DNA from: Glebionis coronaria
Taxonomy: Eukaryota; Streptophyta; Magnoliopsida; Asterales; Asteraceae
Reading direction: 5' to 3'
DNA: 64,000 nt
Assembly: GCA_025667525.1 (NCBI GenBank)
Contig: CM046881.1
Coordinates: 496,641,627-496,705,626, forward strand
Part shown: piece after piece, positions 8,669 through 20,597 of the stretch
Numbering within the stretch: the stretch's first letter is position 1
How the letters are laid out: every line of letters starts with the position of its first letter
The notes under the pieces: generated by a model
The model's database searches: none
What the model saw: the letters and a program-made list of their open reading frames with translations, nothing else
What the model was told of the DNA's origin: nothing
Translations under genes and position numbers: made by a program

Positions 8669-11499
8669 CCATTTTACAAAATCTTAAACCTAGCATACTA
8701 TGATTGAGTCTTCGATCTTGTTCTTGTGAATATGCTGATGAGATCTTTGACTTTAGTCTTGAGCATGTTCTCTTGCCTTGACCTTGTGCATTCATCACTT
8801 GTGATATTTGCCTCTTCGTGACTTCATGTTCCACATACTTATACTTTTATAAATTCTTGAAAGCTTCAGAGTTTGATACAGCGGAAGACTTGACTTTTAG
8901 ACTTTCTTGAATTTGTTGAAATATTAAGTGCATAAAGCATAAGCATGTGTTTACGACTTCTTCTGGATTGTGCACCACAATGCCACCTTCTTGTTACGCT
9001 GCATAAGACAGTTAGCAACAAAACATATACACGGATGAAATGGCCTTGAACATTCCATTCTAATTCGTTAGCATTTTACCTCCGGTCGGTGAAGACCGTT
9101 GGACGATATTAAATATCGTACTTGTGGCAGGTAGTTTTAGTTAAGAACCTCCTTGACAAGATTTCGCGGGTAAACCCGTTCTCTTTATTCGACCGTCCAA
9201 AGCTGACTGCGAACCTAAAGATTGAATCATTTGGATAATAATATCCGCGTGATTTGAAGCCGTCAATTCATATTCCTGGAACAAGTGAAATTCAATTAAG
9301 AACCGCATCATCGTTGCTTTCTAGTTGTCACGAGCTTGATTCGTATAGAATCTTGCAAGTTACCTACCAAGTGTTGTTTGAGGTTAACACTAGAAGGATT
9401 TTCACTCATCACTTGAACACTAAGGTATCACTCTGAGTGTTCTGGCAAGATCACTAAGATATTGCGTAGACGCCTGGAACGTGTTTAAATTCATTTAAGA
9501 ATTAAACCACTGTTGCTTTCGAGTTATCACAAGTTTGATTCATAAAGAATCGCACAAGTCACCTACCATGAGCTTTTTGATATTCGCTCAAGAAGGATTT
9601 TCATCTTCATTGTAAATACTTTCGTATTACTCGGATGTTCAGGCAAGATCATGAAGATTTTGCGTAGGACTCTTAAGATCTTTCTTACTTTTCATAGTGT
9701 GTGAAGAAGCAAGGAATTATGAAAGTGTGTCCTAATGAGATATTTGATGATCTCAAATGGCTCTAGACTCGATCGTGCATTTTGGATTTTTAGTGATCGG
9801 AGGCTGGAGATGAGTGCCACCATTTCAATACCAATTTATTCGGAGTGAATAAATCAATAGATAATGTTTGTCTTCGTGTGATTAAAACAAATATATTTTA
9901 AGAGATATCTGAGTTAGATGGGATGGGTTGTGACTTGCATCACTAGGTCCATGATGTCTGTCTTCAATATCAAGAATCATTAAACAATGATCTTAATAGC
10001 ATATGTATTGACCCAGTTTCTGCCTAAGTTGTAAGGAGGGCTTCTTTCTTTACACCCTTTATCTTTACAATTCTTTTTCATTCTTCAACCTCTTCAATGC
10101 TTACCAATACGTCATCACTAGCACCTTGTTGTGATTGTTCCAGTGCTAACTTAAGTACTTGGTCGGCATTCAGCTACGTTCACAATCTTTCTCCATCTTT
10201 CCTAAGGACTACTATTTCTAGCTATCAAATGTCCTTGGGAAGATTCCTCTGGTTCTAGAGGAATCATTGGACTTTAACCTATCCTACCATCCTTATGTCA
10301 CCACAATCTTCACCGTCGTGAGTAGAGATGTTTTGGGTAAGTGTATGTCACCATGAAATCCATTTTGAAGTGCAAATCCATTTTGCTCCCCCTTAACATA
10401 TACCACGATATCCGAAAACATTTCGCACATGTCGGGATGAGCTATCACGTTAAGTCAAACCATTTATGATTAATCATTTCCCATATTAAATCACATTTTC
10501 TCCCCCATATTAAAAATATTAACCCAATCGATGTTTTTAATATCAATTGATTAAATAGCATTTTAAGAGAATTTAGGAAGAAAAATGCAAAGCCAGTTAT
10601 CTTCATGCTTTACACAAGCTCCCCCTCAAATTAAAGAGGGTGTACTTGAAACGTGAATGAAGTACCTTTTAAACACAAGTGTAAGGTACTTATCACATGC
10701 AAAGATCTTATATGATAATGTATGCACAAGATTAGCGATTTATGAGGTTGGACCTGAATGATGGAGAACATCATATGAAAGAAGCACATGGTTCTTGTTC
10801 ATGAATGTTGGTCGACTCATCATGTTTGAAGTTATCTCTTTACTCCATGTGTACGATTGATATCGTTGTCTTGACACCAACATGTGAACTTGGCACTTTC
10901 GGCTTCAAAGATTCTGAATGCTGGACAATTTCTCCCCCTCAATTGTTGACCCGTGTTTTATTGAAAGAGCTGTAGTCGCCGTTTGAGTAGTCACATCGTC
11001 GAGTATGTAGATATCAATTGTAAATTTCTACGGTAGGTGGAGATGATAACTTCATAAAAAACAAGATTTTTCTTGTTTTAACAAATAAATGCACTGACAC
11101 GTACATATATTCGTGTTAGATTGTGTTATAAAGTAAACACAATCCCTTACATGGTTATAAAGTATACCATGCCCGAGAAAATTAATTCCCGTTGTTGAGT
11201 CAAAGCTTTCCGGTGAAATGCTTGACTTTAATATGAAAAGCGGGTTACTATTTAAAATAATAGCAAGCCATTTTGAGCATGTTTTAAATCATTTAAACTT
11301 CTGCTCGAACATTATTTACAACCCCGTGGCATTATTAAACGACATTTCTAGTATCGTAAATATTATCGATTCTAGAAGACATGCTCTTGTTATCAAAACA
11401 TTTTAGAAAACACAATTTTGAAAGATTTAGAAAAACCTTTTGAAAAATTCTCGAAAAATTGTGTTCAAAGTTTTGAAAACCAATTACTTGAGCTTAAGA
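8669..11499 (-). repeat. Non-coding 3' region of the composite unit, first copy
   Basis: No gene. It aligns by eye with 16098-18760 in the same order, for example CCGGTCGGTGAAGACCGTTGG near 9070 and 16490, and AAGCTCCCCCTCAAATTAA near 10615 and 18025. An internal duplication of about 205 bp lies at about 9280-9690 (GAATTAAACCAC..GTTGCTTTC..CAAGTTTGATTCATA). Short inverted repeats are common, for example GTCAAAGC...GCTTGAC near 11201-11227. Weak plus-strand ORFs at 9254 and 16661 do not keep their frame between copies. Confidence 0.7.
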
Positions 11500-14280
11500 T
11501 GTTGAATATCTTACAAAACGAGCTCAAGTCCGAGAAGTTGTAAACTTCCCGTTGTGAGGATAAGTTTATCATCGGCGATAAACTTTCCTTTTAACTGAAG
11601 AACGAGTCCTAAGTTGACATTTACTTAGAAGTCGTTTTCATGAGCTTGAAAACTTTTGAATGTTTTAACGTAAAGCTCATGACCGAGAAAGGTGAATTTC
11701 TCGTTATGAGGAAAAGTTCTCTTATTTAAAAGATTCACTTTCCTTTCTTAGCTTAAAACTTGGAATGTTTTAATACAAGCTCATAACCGAGAAAATTTAA
11801 TTTCCCGTTATGAGGATAAGCTATCTTTAGAGATAAGCTATCCTAAAATTAAATATGAGTTACAGTCTGATATTTAACTGTAAGTCATTGTGCATGAGCT
11901 AAAAAACTTCGAATGTTTTTATTATTAGCTCATGCCCGAGAAAAATTAATTTCTCATTGTAAGGATAGGTTTATCATCGGCGATAAACTTTCCTTTTAAC
12001 TGAAGAACGAGTCCTAAGTTGACATTTACTTAGAAGTCGTTTCATGAGCTTGAAAACTTTCTAATGTTTTAACGTAAAGCTCATGATCGAGAAAGGTGAA
12101 TTTCTCGTTATGAGGAAAAGTTCTCTTATTTAAAAGATTCACTTTCCTTTCTGAGCTTAAAACTTGGAATGTTTTAATACAAGCTCATAACCGAGAAAAT
12201 TTAATTTCCCGTTATGAGGATAAGCTATCTTTAAAGATAAGATATCCTAAAATTAAATCCGAGTTACAGTCTGATATTTAACTGTAAGTCACTATGCATG
12301 AGCTTAAAAACTTCGAATGTTTTTATTATTAGCTCATGCCCGAGAAAAATTAATTTCTCGTTGTAAGGATAGGTTTATCATCGGTGATAAACTTTCCTTT
12401 TGACTGAAGAACGAGTTTTAAGTTGACATTTATTTAGAAGTCGTTTTCATGAGCTTGAAAACTTTTGAGTGTTTTAACGTAAAGCTCATGACCGAGAAAG
12501 GTGAATTTCTCGATAGGAGGAAAAGTTCTCTTATTTAAAAGATACACTTTCCTTGATGAGCTTAAAACCTGGAATGTTTTAATACACGCTCATGACCGAG
12601 AAAATTTAATTTCCCGTTACGAGGGTAAGCTATCTTTAAAGATAAGCTTTCCTAAATATGAAGTACGAGTTACAGTCTGATATTTAACTATAAGTCATTG
12701 TGCATGAGCTTAAAAACTTCGAATGTTTTTATTATTAGCTCATGCCCGAGAAACATTAATTTCTCGTTGTAAGGATAGGTTTATCATCGGCGATAAACTC
12801 TCCTTTTAATTGAAGAACGAGTTCTAAGTTGACATTTACTTAGAAGTCCTTTTCATGAGATTGAAAACTTTTGAGTGTTTTAACGTAAAGCTCATGACCG
12901 AGAAAGGTGAATTTCTCGTTAGGAGGAAAAGTTCTCTTATTTAAAAGATACACTTTCCTTGATGAGCTTAAAACCTGGAATGTTTTAATACACGCTCATG
13001 ACCGAGAAAATTTAATTTCCCGTTACCAGGATAAGCTATCTTTAAAGATAAACTTTCCACAATATGAAGTCCAAGTTACAGTCTGATATTTAACTGTAAG
13101 TCATTGTGCATGAGCTTAAAAACTTTGAATGTTTTTATTATTAGCTCATGCCCGAGAAAAATTAATTTCTCGTTGTAAGGATAAGTTAATCATCGGCGAT
13201 AAAATTTCCTTTTAATTGAAGAACGAGTTCTAAGTTGACATTTACTTAGAAGTCGTTTTCATGAGCTTGAAAAACTTTGAATGTTTTGACGTAAAGCTCA
13301 TGACCGAGAAAGATGAATTTCTCGTTAAGAAGAAAATTTCTCTTATTTAAAAGATACATTTTTCATTATGAGCTTAAAACTTGGAATGTTTTAATACAAG
13401 CTCATGACCGAGAAAAATTAATTTCTCGTTACAAGGATAAGCTATCTTTAAAGATAAGCTTTCCTAAAACTGAAGTCCGAGTTAAAGTCTGATATTTTAA
13501 CTGTAATTCATTGTGCATGAGCTTAAAAAATTCGAATGTTTTTAATATTAGCTCATGCCCGAGAAAAATTAATTTCTCGTTGTAAGGATAAGTTTATCAT
13601 CGGTGATAAACTTTCCTTTCCTTGAGGTCATCTGAAATATAATTATACGCCATTTACACGAGCTTAAAACTTTTGAATAGTTTTAATGTAAGCTCGCGTT
13701 CGAGAAAATTTAATTTTCTCGTTAATGAGGATAAGTTTATCATCTGCAATAAACTTTCCTTTATTTGAAGATCGGGTCATCATCCGATATTTAATGATGA
13801 GCCTTATACACGAGCTTAAAACCTTTGAATGGTTTTAGGATAAGCTCGTGTCCAAGAAAACTTAATTTCTCGTTAAGAGGGTAAGTTATCGTTGCGTAGA
13901 TAAACTTCCCTGTCTCTGAAGTCCGGGTCATCGTCTATCATTTAGCGAGGAGCCATATACACGAGCTTAAAACCTTTGAATGGTTTTAAGATAAGCTTGT
14001 GTCCGAGAAAAACTTAATTTCTCGTTTTGAGGGTAAGTTATCGTTGCGTAGATAAACTTCCCTTTCTCTGAAGGTCAGGTCACAGACTGTGATTTGAATG
14101 TGAGCCATTATGCATGAGCTAAAAAACTTGGAATGTTTTTGATATAAGCTCGTGCCCGAGAAAAATTAATTTCTCGTTGTAAGGATAAGTTTATCATCGG
14201 CGATAAACTTTCCTTTCTTTAATGAACGAGTTACAGTATGTGATGTGACTGTAAGTCCTTTGGTAAGCTTAACCATGATC
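11500..14280 (-). repeat. Hairpin-rich tandem array with 405-bp higher-order period
   Basis: The marker ATCATCGGCGATAAA recurs with its final bases at 11580, 11985, 12389, 12795, 13201 and 13608, a spacing of 404-407 bp. Each 405-bp block contains three related sub-units of about 110-150 bp. Each sub-unit has a GAGCTTAAAACTT..GAATGTTTT start and then an inverted repeat such as CTCATGACCGAGAAA / TTTCTCGTTATGAG. A second inverted repeat follows, such as GTTTATC/GATAAAC or AGCTATCTT/AAGATAAGCT. From about 13608 to 14280 the order decays into single sub-units. All six frames are broken, so the array is not coding. It lies between the gag fragment and the LTR, in the element's 3' region. Confidence 0.85.
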
Positions 14281-14327
14281 CCCTAAGACACTTGTTTCTC
14301 TGATATCTGTAAGTCCTTCGATAAACG

Positions 14328-15656
14328 TTATACAACGATCGGGCCGCTTCGTTCTTTTGGAACATCAACTTTGGTACTTGCATTCTCATTAGGAATTTGC
14401 ATGCTCTCACATGGGTTAGCGATATCTATTTTAGAAGCGCGTGGGGGTTCACATGTGGCTTTACTTGTGTCAGAGGCGACCTGAGTAGATGATTCACTTG
14501 TCTTAGCTGACAAACGTTTTCTTTTATAGAAAACCTTAAGTTTAGGCTTAAGTGAAATATCATCTTTATCAATTTCCTCCCTAGTAGTCTTAGTAGAATC
14601 GGAGACTATCCTAGTTAAAGGGCACTTGTTTCCTACAAGAGTGAAAGTTCTACCAGTGGGGCGCCAAACTTTACCCATGGGTTTGATTTTAGCTATCCAC
14701 TGGGTTTTAAGTCTAGCACGGGAGTTCACCTCATCAAGTAATTTCTTGACACAAGAATCATGATTTGCCGTAAAGACACATTTTCTACATGTTTTACAAG
14801 TAGCATATTTAATATCCGAGTAAGATCTAGAATTCCTGGACGATTGATTGATGCTCCTAGGATTTTGACATGCTACGGTTAGCAGTGTTGGGTAATCTAG
14901 AAGGCATCTGTCTAGGTTTGAAATTCCTATCTCTTACTTGTGTCTTTTGCTTAACTTCCCTCAGACCAGATTTATGATGAACGTCATTTGAACTAGTTCT
15001 AGACGTGGTCTTGGTATTTTTAGAGAAACTAGAGGCAATCATGTGATTAGGTCTTGCTAAAGCTGTTTTTGTCACATTGGGCCTAGTTACAGGAGTGACT
15101 GGTCTAGAAAGATGAACCAAATAAACTTGGGAGGCAAACCACGGTCTCGAGGATTGTGGTCGCTCGGATCTAAATGCAGTCGGTTGTCTAACGAACTGAT
15201 TTGTAGGCGGTTTCCCCAAGATTGATGGTTTTTCAAGCTTAGTGTCCACACTAGTTCCTTTAGTTTTCCTTAATTCATTTCTCAAAGCAGCTATAGCAAA
15301 AGCCTTTTCCTGTACTTGAGCCTTTAAAGTCTCATTCTCTTTGAGAAAGTTATCTTGGGATGCCAATTTAGATTCAAGCAACTTAATTTGTTTCAAAAAA
15401 TTATCCTTTTTAGCTTTAGAATCTAGAACAGTTTGATCCAATTTTCGTTCAAGAACAACGTTTGACTTTTCAAGTTTTTCAAAATACTTTTCAAATTTGT
15501 CCGTTTTTTTTAAAAATTCAATTTTGGCATCCTCAAGCTCTTTCGATTGCTGAGCTACTATCGTTTCGAGCTCTTTAATCTTAGAATCGGAATCAGTTAA
15601 CGAAGCAGTCATAAAGCATTTATCATGATGTACTATAACATTCTGAACAACCTCTC
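14328..15656 (-). pseudogene. Copia Gag middle and C-terminal part, frameshifted and truncated
   Basis: Reading leftward, an open frame abuts the LTR at 15656 without a proper start and continues through ATG 15612 to about 14857. It is a long coiled coil (about residues 1-120, Lys/Glu/Leu rich) and then a basic Ser/Thr/Pro region. A second frame covers about 14840-14328. It holds a Cys/His cluster CKTCRKCVFTANHDSC and then WIAKIKPMGKVWRPTGRTF and TLVGNKCPLTRI. I recognise these as the Gag-to-protease linker of Asteraceae Copia polyproteins. The two segments are in different frames, so a frameshift lies near 14840-14880. The N-terminal capsid part is cut off exactly at the LTR. After GPIVV a stop ends the frame where the protease should begin. 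Confidence 0.8.
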
Positions 15657-15957
15657 TGTAGGATCGATATTTTCTAAGGATTAGACATTGTTTGAGTTTA
15701 TCTATTGAATGGATGGAGAAATGGAGAACTTTAGAGAGAGAAAGAAGAGAGAGAAAGGAGAGAAAGATGAGAAAGATGAGAAAGATGGAAATGTGATTAT
15801 GTGAAATGGAAGTGAAGTAACAACCCCTCCTAACATGCTAGGAGGGGGTTTATATAGCCCACCCTACATGTGGGCTATATGGGCTATATTGGATCACGAG
15901 CCCAATATCATTGGAGTGACCGATCCTTTCTAAATACGTAAAAACGTATTTCCAACA
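15657..15957 (-). repeat. Second (internal) LTR of the composite unit
   Basis: A 301-bp LTR from TGTAGGATCGAT to CGTATTTCCAACA with a GA-rich block at 15731-15785 and a TATA box (minus) near 15850. Its left edge abuts the gag frame at 15656, and its right edge is followed by a polypurine-type tract. It is therefore a 3' LTR of the right-hand unit, and seemingly took the place of the left unit's 5' LTR. Confidence 0.85.
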
Positions 15958-16097
15958 ATCTCCCCCAAAGGGAGGTCACTCCAAGTTACAATGTCCTAAA
16001 TAGTCTAAAGCTCGTGATCTATGCTAATAATGATGTGACCGATACTTTCCTTAGAAAAACGTATTTCCAACAATCTCCCCCAAAGGGAGGTCACACC
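15911..16097 (-). other. Duplicated LTR-end/polypurine-tract module, second instance
   Basis: Same arrangement as at 8484-8668. GGAGTGACC...TTTCCAACAATCTCCCCCAAAGGGAGGTCACTCC is followed about 110 bp later by a second GTGACCGAT...CCAACAATCTCCCCCAAAGGGAGGTCAC. The doubling was therefore present before the two units diverged. Confidence 0.72.
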
Positions 16098-18759
16098 ATT
16101 TTACAAAATCTTAAACCTAGCATACTATGCTTGAGTCTTCGATCTTGTTCTTGTGAATATGCTGATGAGATCTTTGACTTTAGTCTTGAGCATGTTCTCT
16201 TGCCTTGACCTTGTGCATTCATCACTTGTGATATTCGCCTCTTCGTGACTTCATGTTCCACACACTTATACCTTTATAATTCTTGAAAGCTTCAGAGTTT
16301 GATACAGCGGAAGACTTGACCTTCAGACTTTCTTGAATTCGTTGAAGTACTGAGTGTATGCAGTATAAGCATGTGGGGACGACTTCTTCTTGGATTCCGC
16401 AACACCACCGTCTTCAAATGCCGCAACATAAGTAGACACGAAAGAAATGGCTTTGAACATTTCATTCTAAATCGGTAGCATTTTACCTCCGGTCGGTGAA
16501 GACCGTTGGACGATATTAGATATCGTACCCGTGACGGATAGTTTCAATTAAGTAACTTCCTGACAGGATTTCGCGGGTAAACCCGTTCTCTTTATTCGAC
16601 CGTCCAAAGCTGACTGCGAACATAAAGAGTGAATCATTTGGATAATAATATCCGCATGATTTGAAGCCGTCAATTCATGTTCCTGGAACAAGTGAAATTC
16701 AATTAAGAACCGCACCATCGTTGCTTTCCAGTTGTCACGAGCTTGATTCGTATAGAATCTTGCAAGTTACCTACCAAGTGCTGTTTGAGGTTAACACTAG
16801 AAGGATTTCCACTCATCACCGTGAACACAAAGGTATCACTCTGAGTGTTCTGGCAAGATCACTGAGATATTGCGTAGAGGCCTGGAACGTGTTTAAATTC
16901 AGTTAAGAATTAAACAGCCGTTGCTTTCCAGTTATCACAAGTTTGATTCATAAAGAATCGCACAAGTCACCTACCATGAGCTTTTTGATATTCGCTCAAG
17001 AAGAATTTCCATCTTCATTGTAAATACTTTCGTATTACTCGGATGTTCAGACAAGATCATGAAGATTTTGCGTAGGACTCTTAAGATCTTTCTTACTTTT
17101 CACAGTGTATGAAGAAGCAAGGAATTATGAAAGTGTGTCCTAATGAGATATTTAATGATCTCAAATGGCTCTAGACTCGATCGTGCACTTTGGATTTTAG
17201 TGATCGGAGGCTGGAGAGGAGTGCCACCTTTTCAATACCAATTTATTCGGAGTGAATAAATCAATAGATAACGTTTTGTCTCCGTGTGATTAAAACAAAT
17301 ATCTTTTAAGAGATATCTGAGTTAGCTGGGATGGGTTGTGCTTTGCATCACTGGGTCCATGATGTCTGTCTTCAATAGCAAGAATCATTAAACAATGATC
17401 TTAATAGCATATGTATTGACCCGGTTTCTGCCTAAGTTGTAAGGAGGGCTTCTTTCTTTACACCCTTTATCTTTACAATTCTTTTTCATTCTTCAACCCC
17501 TTCAATGCTTACCAATACGTCATCACTAGCACCTTGTTGTTATTGTTCTAGTGCTAACTTAAGTACTTGGTCGGCATTCAGCTACGTTCACAATCTTTCT
17601 CCATCTTTCCTAAGGACTACTATTTCTAGCTATGGAATGTCCTTGGGAAGATTCCTCCGGTTCTAGAGGAATCATTGGACTTTAACCTATCCTACCATCC
17701 TTATGTCACCACAATCTTCACCGTCATGAATAGAGATGTTTTGGGTAAGTGTATGTCACCATGAAATCCATTTTGATAGTGCAAATCCATTTTGCTCCCC
17801 CTTAACATATGCCACGATATCCGAAAACATTTCGCACATGTCGGGATGAGCTAGCACGTTAAGTCAAACCATTTGTGATTAATCATTTCCCATATTAAAT
17901 CACATTTTCTCCCCCATATTAAAAATATTAACTCAATCAATGTTTTTAATATCAATTGATTTAATAGCGTTTTAAGAAAATTTGGGAAGAAAAATGCAAA
18001 TCCAATTATCTTCATGAATTACACAAGCTCCCCCTCAAATTAATGAGGGTGTACTTGAAACGTAAATAAAATACCTTTTAAACACAAGTGTAAGGTATTT
18101 AACACGTGCAAAGATCATATATGATAATGAATTCACAAGATTAGCAATTTATGAGGTTGGACCTGAATGATGGAGAACATCATATGAAAGAAGCACATGG
18201 TTCTTGTTCACGAATGTTGGTCTTCCTCGTAACTTCTGAAGTTATCTCTTGACTCCATGTATATGATTGATATCGTTGTCTTAACACCAATATGTGAACT
18301 TGGCACTCTCGGCATCAAGGATTCTGAATGCTGGACAATTGCTCCCCCTCAATTGTTGACCCGTGTTCTATTGAAAGAGTTGTAGTCACCGTTTGAGTAG
18401 TCGCATCGTCGAGTATGTAGATATCAATTGTAAGTTGCTACGGTTGGTGGAGATGATAACTTCGGATTCTGAAGTCAAAGCTTTCCGGTGAAATGCTTGA
18501 CTTCAAAGTGAAAAGCGGGTTACTATCGGAAATAATAGCAAACCATTTTGAGCATGTTTTAAAAGTTTGAACTTCTGCTCGAACTTTATTTACAACCCCG
18601 TGTCATTATTGAATGACATTTCAAGTATCGTAAATATTATCGATTCCAGAAGACATGCTCTTTTTATCAAAACATTTTTGAACACACAATTTTGAAAGAT
18701 TTAGAAAAACCTTTTGAGAAATTCTCGAAAAATTGTGTTCAAAGTTTTGAAAACCAATT
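16098..18759 (-). repeat. Non-coding 3' region, second copy
   Basis: No gene. Co-linear with 8669-11499 with scattered substitutions and small indels. About 150 bp present near 11040-11195 are missing after the shared GGTGGAGATGATAACTTC (about 18450). Confidence 0.75.
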
Positions 18760-19025
18760 ACTTGAGCTTAAGATGTTGAATATCTTACAAAACGAGCTCA
18801 AGTCCGAGAAGTTGTAAACTTCCCGTTGTAAGGATAAGTTACCATCGGCGATAACCTTTCCTTTTATCTGAAGAACGAGTCCTAAGCTGACATTTACTTA
18901 GAAGTCATGTTCATGAGCTTGAAATCTTTGACTGTTTTAACGGAAAGCTCATGACCGAGAAAGGTTAATTTCTCGTTACAAGGAAAAGTTCTCTTATTTA
19001 TAAGATACACTTTCCTTTCTGACGC
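18760..19025 (-). repeat. Short version of the hairpin array (about two sub-units)
   Basis: GAGCTTAAGATGTTGAATATC..., ACCATCGGCGATAACCTTTCC and GCTCATGACCGAGAAAGG...TTTCTCGTTACAAGG correspond to the start of the array at 11500. Here the array stops after roughly two sub-units instead of about twenty. Confidence 0.78.
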
Positions 19026-19126
19026 ACATTGGATGAATCTAAAGTGGTAAAACTATCCCCGTTTTCCATCCCATGTTTTCCATCCCATGTTCTCCCCCAT
19101 TATGCGTTAGTTCATCGGCATAGACA

Positions 19127-20020
19127 TCATATACAACAGTACATTGTACCATGTTCGCAGGCCATTCCCTGACGTGCCACTGGTATCATGTTGTCCTCCT
19201 GACGTGCCACTGGTAAGGTGTCATCAAAAGAGATCTCGTGACCATTCCCTGACGTGCCACTGGTATCATGTTGTCCTCCTGATTCCGTACTCTTGCCATC
19301 GTTAGGCTCCAAGTTGTCAACCGTATGACCATTCTCCTCTTGCATCTGCATCATATATTCTTGCACTCGATTATCATACGCTTGCTGAAGTCTGGATCTT
19401 TCATAAATCGAAGACGAAAACGATGTCATAAATTTCAACAGTGTATCACGGAATTCTTTAACCTCATTATATGTGTATTGAAGAAATGACCGGCATATCC
19501 ATGAATTGTTAGACTTGATGATATTGAATTGGAGGAAAGGCGTAAGTTGTGTCACAAGAGTCTTATAAGCAAGTACCGATGCAGAGTGATTAAAGTCTTC
19601 TTTTTGAAGTTGATCAGCATGTTGGTGCAAGTTGAGGAATAATGAATCGATGAATGTATAATGATTTTGACCAAAGAGTGTCACAAATTTGCTTCCTCCT
19701 TGAACCCATGCAATGGTCATAATATGTGACTGAAGTAGTCGACATGAAGTTATACCACTTTCCCTAGCTGTGACTTGCATGTGATGCAAGTCTCCCTCTT
19801 GAAATTTCAAATTCAATGAATCCACTGAATATCGATGAAAGATAATTGTGATTATGGTTGTATTCGGGATTTTATGAGTCGTGAATAAACCGAAAAAATT
19901 GAATTCACGGGATTTAAAAACCAACGAAGAAATCATAAAAGTTCTTGGAGAAAACCTTGATTGGTGATATAAAACTGTGCTTGAAATCGTCAATGTTTGT
20001 CTGAAGCCCAAATAACTCAA
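19127..20020 (-). CDS. Unrecognised 297-codon ORF carried in the composite LTR unit
   Basis: One uninterrupted ORF from ATG 20020 (MSYLGFRQTLTISSTVLYHQ) to a stop at 19127. I do not recognise the family. The first 75 residues are rich in Ser/Phe/Ile. The middle (about 95-215) looks like a folded helical segment with several Trp, His and aromatic residues (for example TIAWVQGGSKFVTLFG, NNSWICRSFLQYTYNEV). The last 80 residues are acidic and polar (MMQMQEENGHTVDN) and end in PVARQ-type repeats. Those come from three copies of CTGACGTGCCACTGGTA at about 19171, 19207 and 19250. No retroelement motif (CCHC, DTG, D-D-E, YVDD) is present. It stands where gag-pol would be expected. It could be a captured host exon, a degenerate gag, or chance; its length argues mildly against chance. 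Confidence 0.5.
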   Translation of the reverse strand: MSYLGFRQTLTISSTVLYHQSRFSPRTFMISSLVFKSREFNFFGLFTTHKIPNTTIITIIFHRYSVDSLNLKFQEGDLHHMQVTARESGITSCRLLQSHIMTIAWVQGGSKFVTLFGQNHYTFIDSLFLNLHQHADQLQKEDFNHSASVLAYKTLVTQLTPFLQFNIIKSNNSWICRSFLQYTYNEVKEFRDTLLKFMTSFSSSIYERSRLQQAYDNRVQEYMMQMQEENGHTVDNLEPNDGKSTESGGQHDTSGTSGNGHEISFDDTLPVARQEDNMIPVARQGMACEHGTMYCCI

Positions 20021-20556
20021 ATCTTGAAATCCGTGCAGAAATAATGTCTCTTAAAGCCGACTCTTTGATATTTTGCGACACATTATACTCGACCCGATGC
20101 CATTACTCCGAATATTTCCAATAACAATAAAGTCAAGTTTTATGAATACTGAATATGTTAACCCACAAAATCAATACTTTAACAAAATATTTTAACAAAA
20201 TCAAAACTTTAACCCACGGAGTCAATACTTTAACGAAGAAATAAAATAATGTGTCTGTGACAAAGAAAAACTTTGTATAAACTTTAACCCAGGTATATAA
20301 AACACGCGTATATAAACTTTAACACAAACCCACGTATAAAACTTTAATAAAATATTGTGTCTGTGTATAGCCCACGTATACAAACTTTAACACAAACCCA
20401 TGTATATAAACTTTAACACGCGTGCCTATATATTAGGAAAGAAACGTGGCTAAGTTGACTGAGTATCTCCCACACGTGGCTTATTTATCTCCACACAAAC
20501 CATTTATCTCCCCGAAACCATTTTCTTATTTATCTCCCCAAACCAGTTTCTTGTTT
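20021..20556. other. Non-coding, with repeats of a TATAAACTTTAACACAAACCCA type
   Basis: No gene. AAACTTTAACACAAACCCACGTATA and close variants recur about six times between 20150 and 20430. CTTATTTATCTCC recurs at 20475-20545. Possibly the upstream region of the ORF at 19127-20020. Confidence 0.6.
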
Positions 20557-20597
20557 TCTCCGATCCTTTCTAAATACGTAAAAACGTATTTCCAACA
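20557..20597 (-). repeat. 41-bp remnant of a third LTR at the right edge
   Basis: CCGATCCTTTCTAAATACGT..CGTATTTCCAACA equals the last 40 bases of LTR 15657-15957 and is followed by TGATT, the flank found left of 8241. It is therefore the true outer edge of the insertion, with most of the 5' LTR lost. Confidence 0.75.

Larger units (their letters stand above)
8241..20597 (-). mobile_element. Composite Copia-type LTR unit with three LTR pieces, flanked by TGATT
   Basis: TGATT at 8236-8240 is repeated at 20598-20602 immediately outside LTR-type ends, TGTAGG at 8241 and TTTCCAACA at 20597. The whole 12.4 kb thus behaves as one insertion. Inside are LTR 8241-8530, a long non-coding 3' region, a gag fragment, a second LTR 15657-15957, a second shorter copy of the 3' region, an unrelated ORF, and a 41-bp remnant of a third LTR. 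There is no protease, integrase or RT, so it is non-autonomous. Minus orientation follows from the gag strand and from polypurine-like tracts on the left-hand LTRs. Tandem recombination between copies or a nested insertion could both explain it. Confidence 0.75.

Noticed and set aside
9254..9436. Small ORF similar to 16661-16906 in the sister copy
   Set aside because: Neither starts with ATG, and the frame diverges after an indel. Similarity comes from duplicated non-coding DNA.
11500..14280. Regular repeats resembling a CRISPR array
   Set aside because: Unit size (about 405 or 135 bp), no constant repeat/unique spacer pattern, and plant retroelement context.
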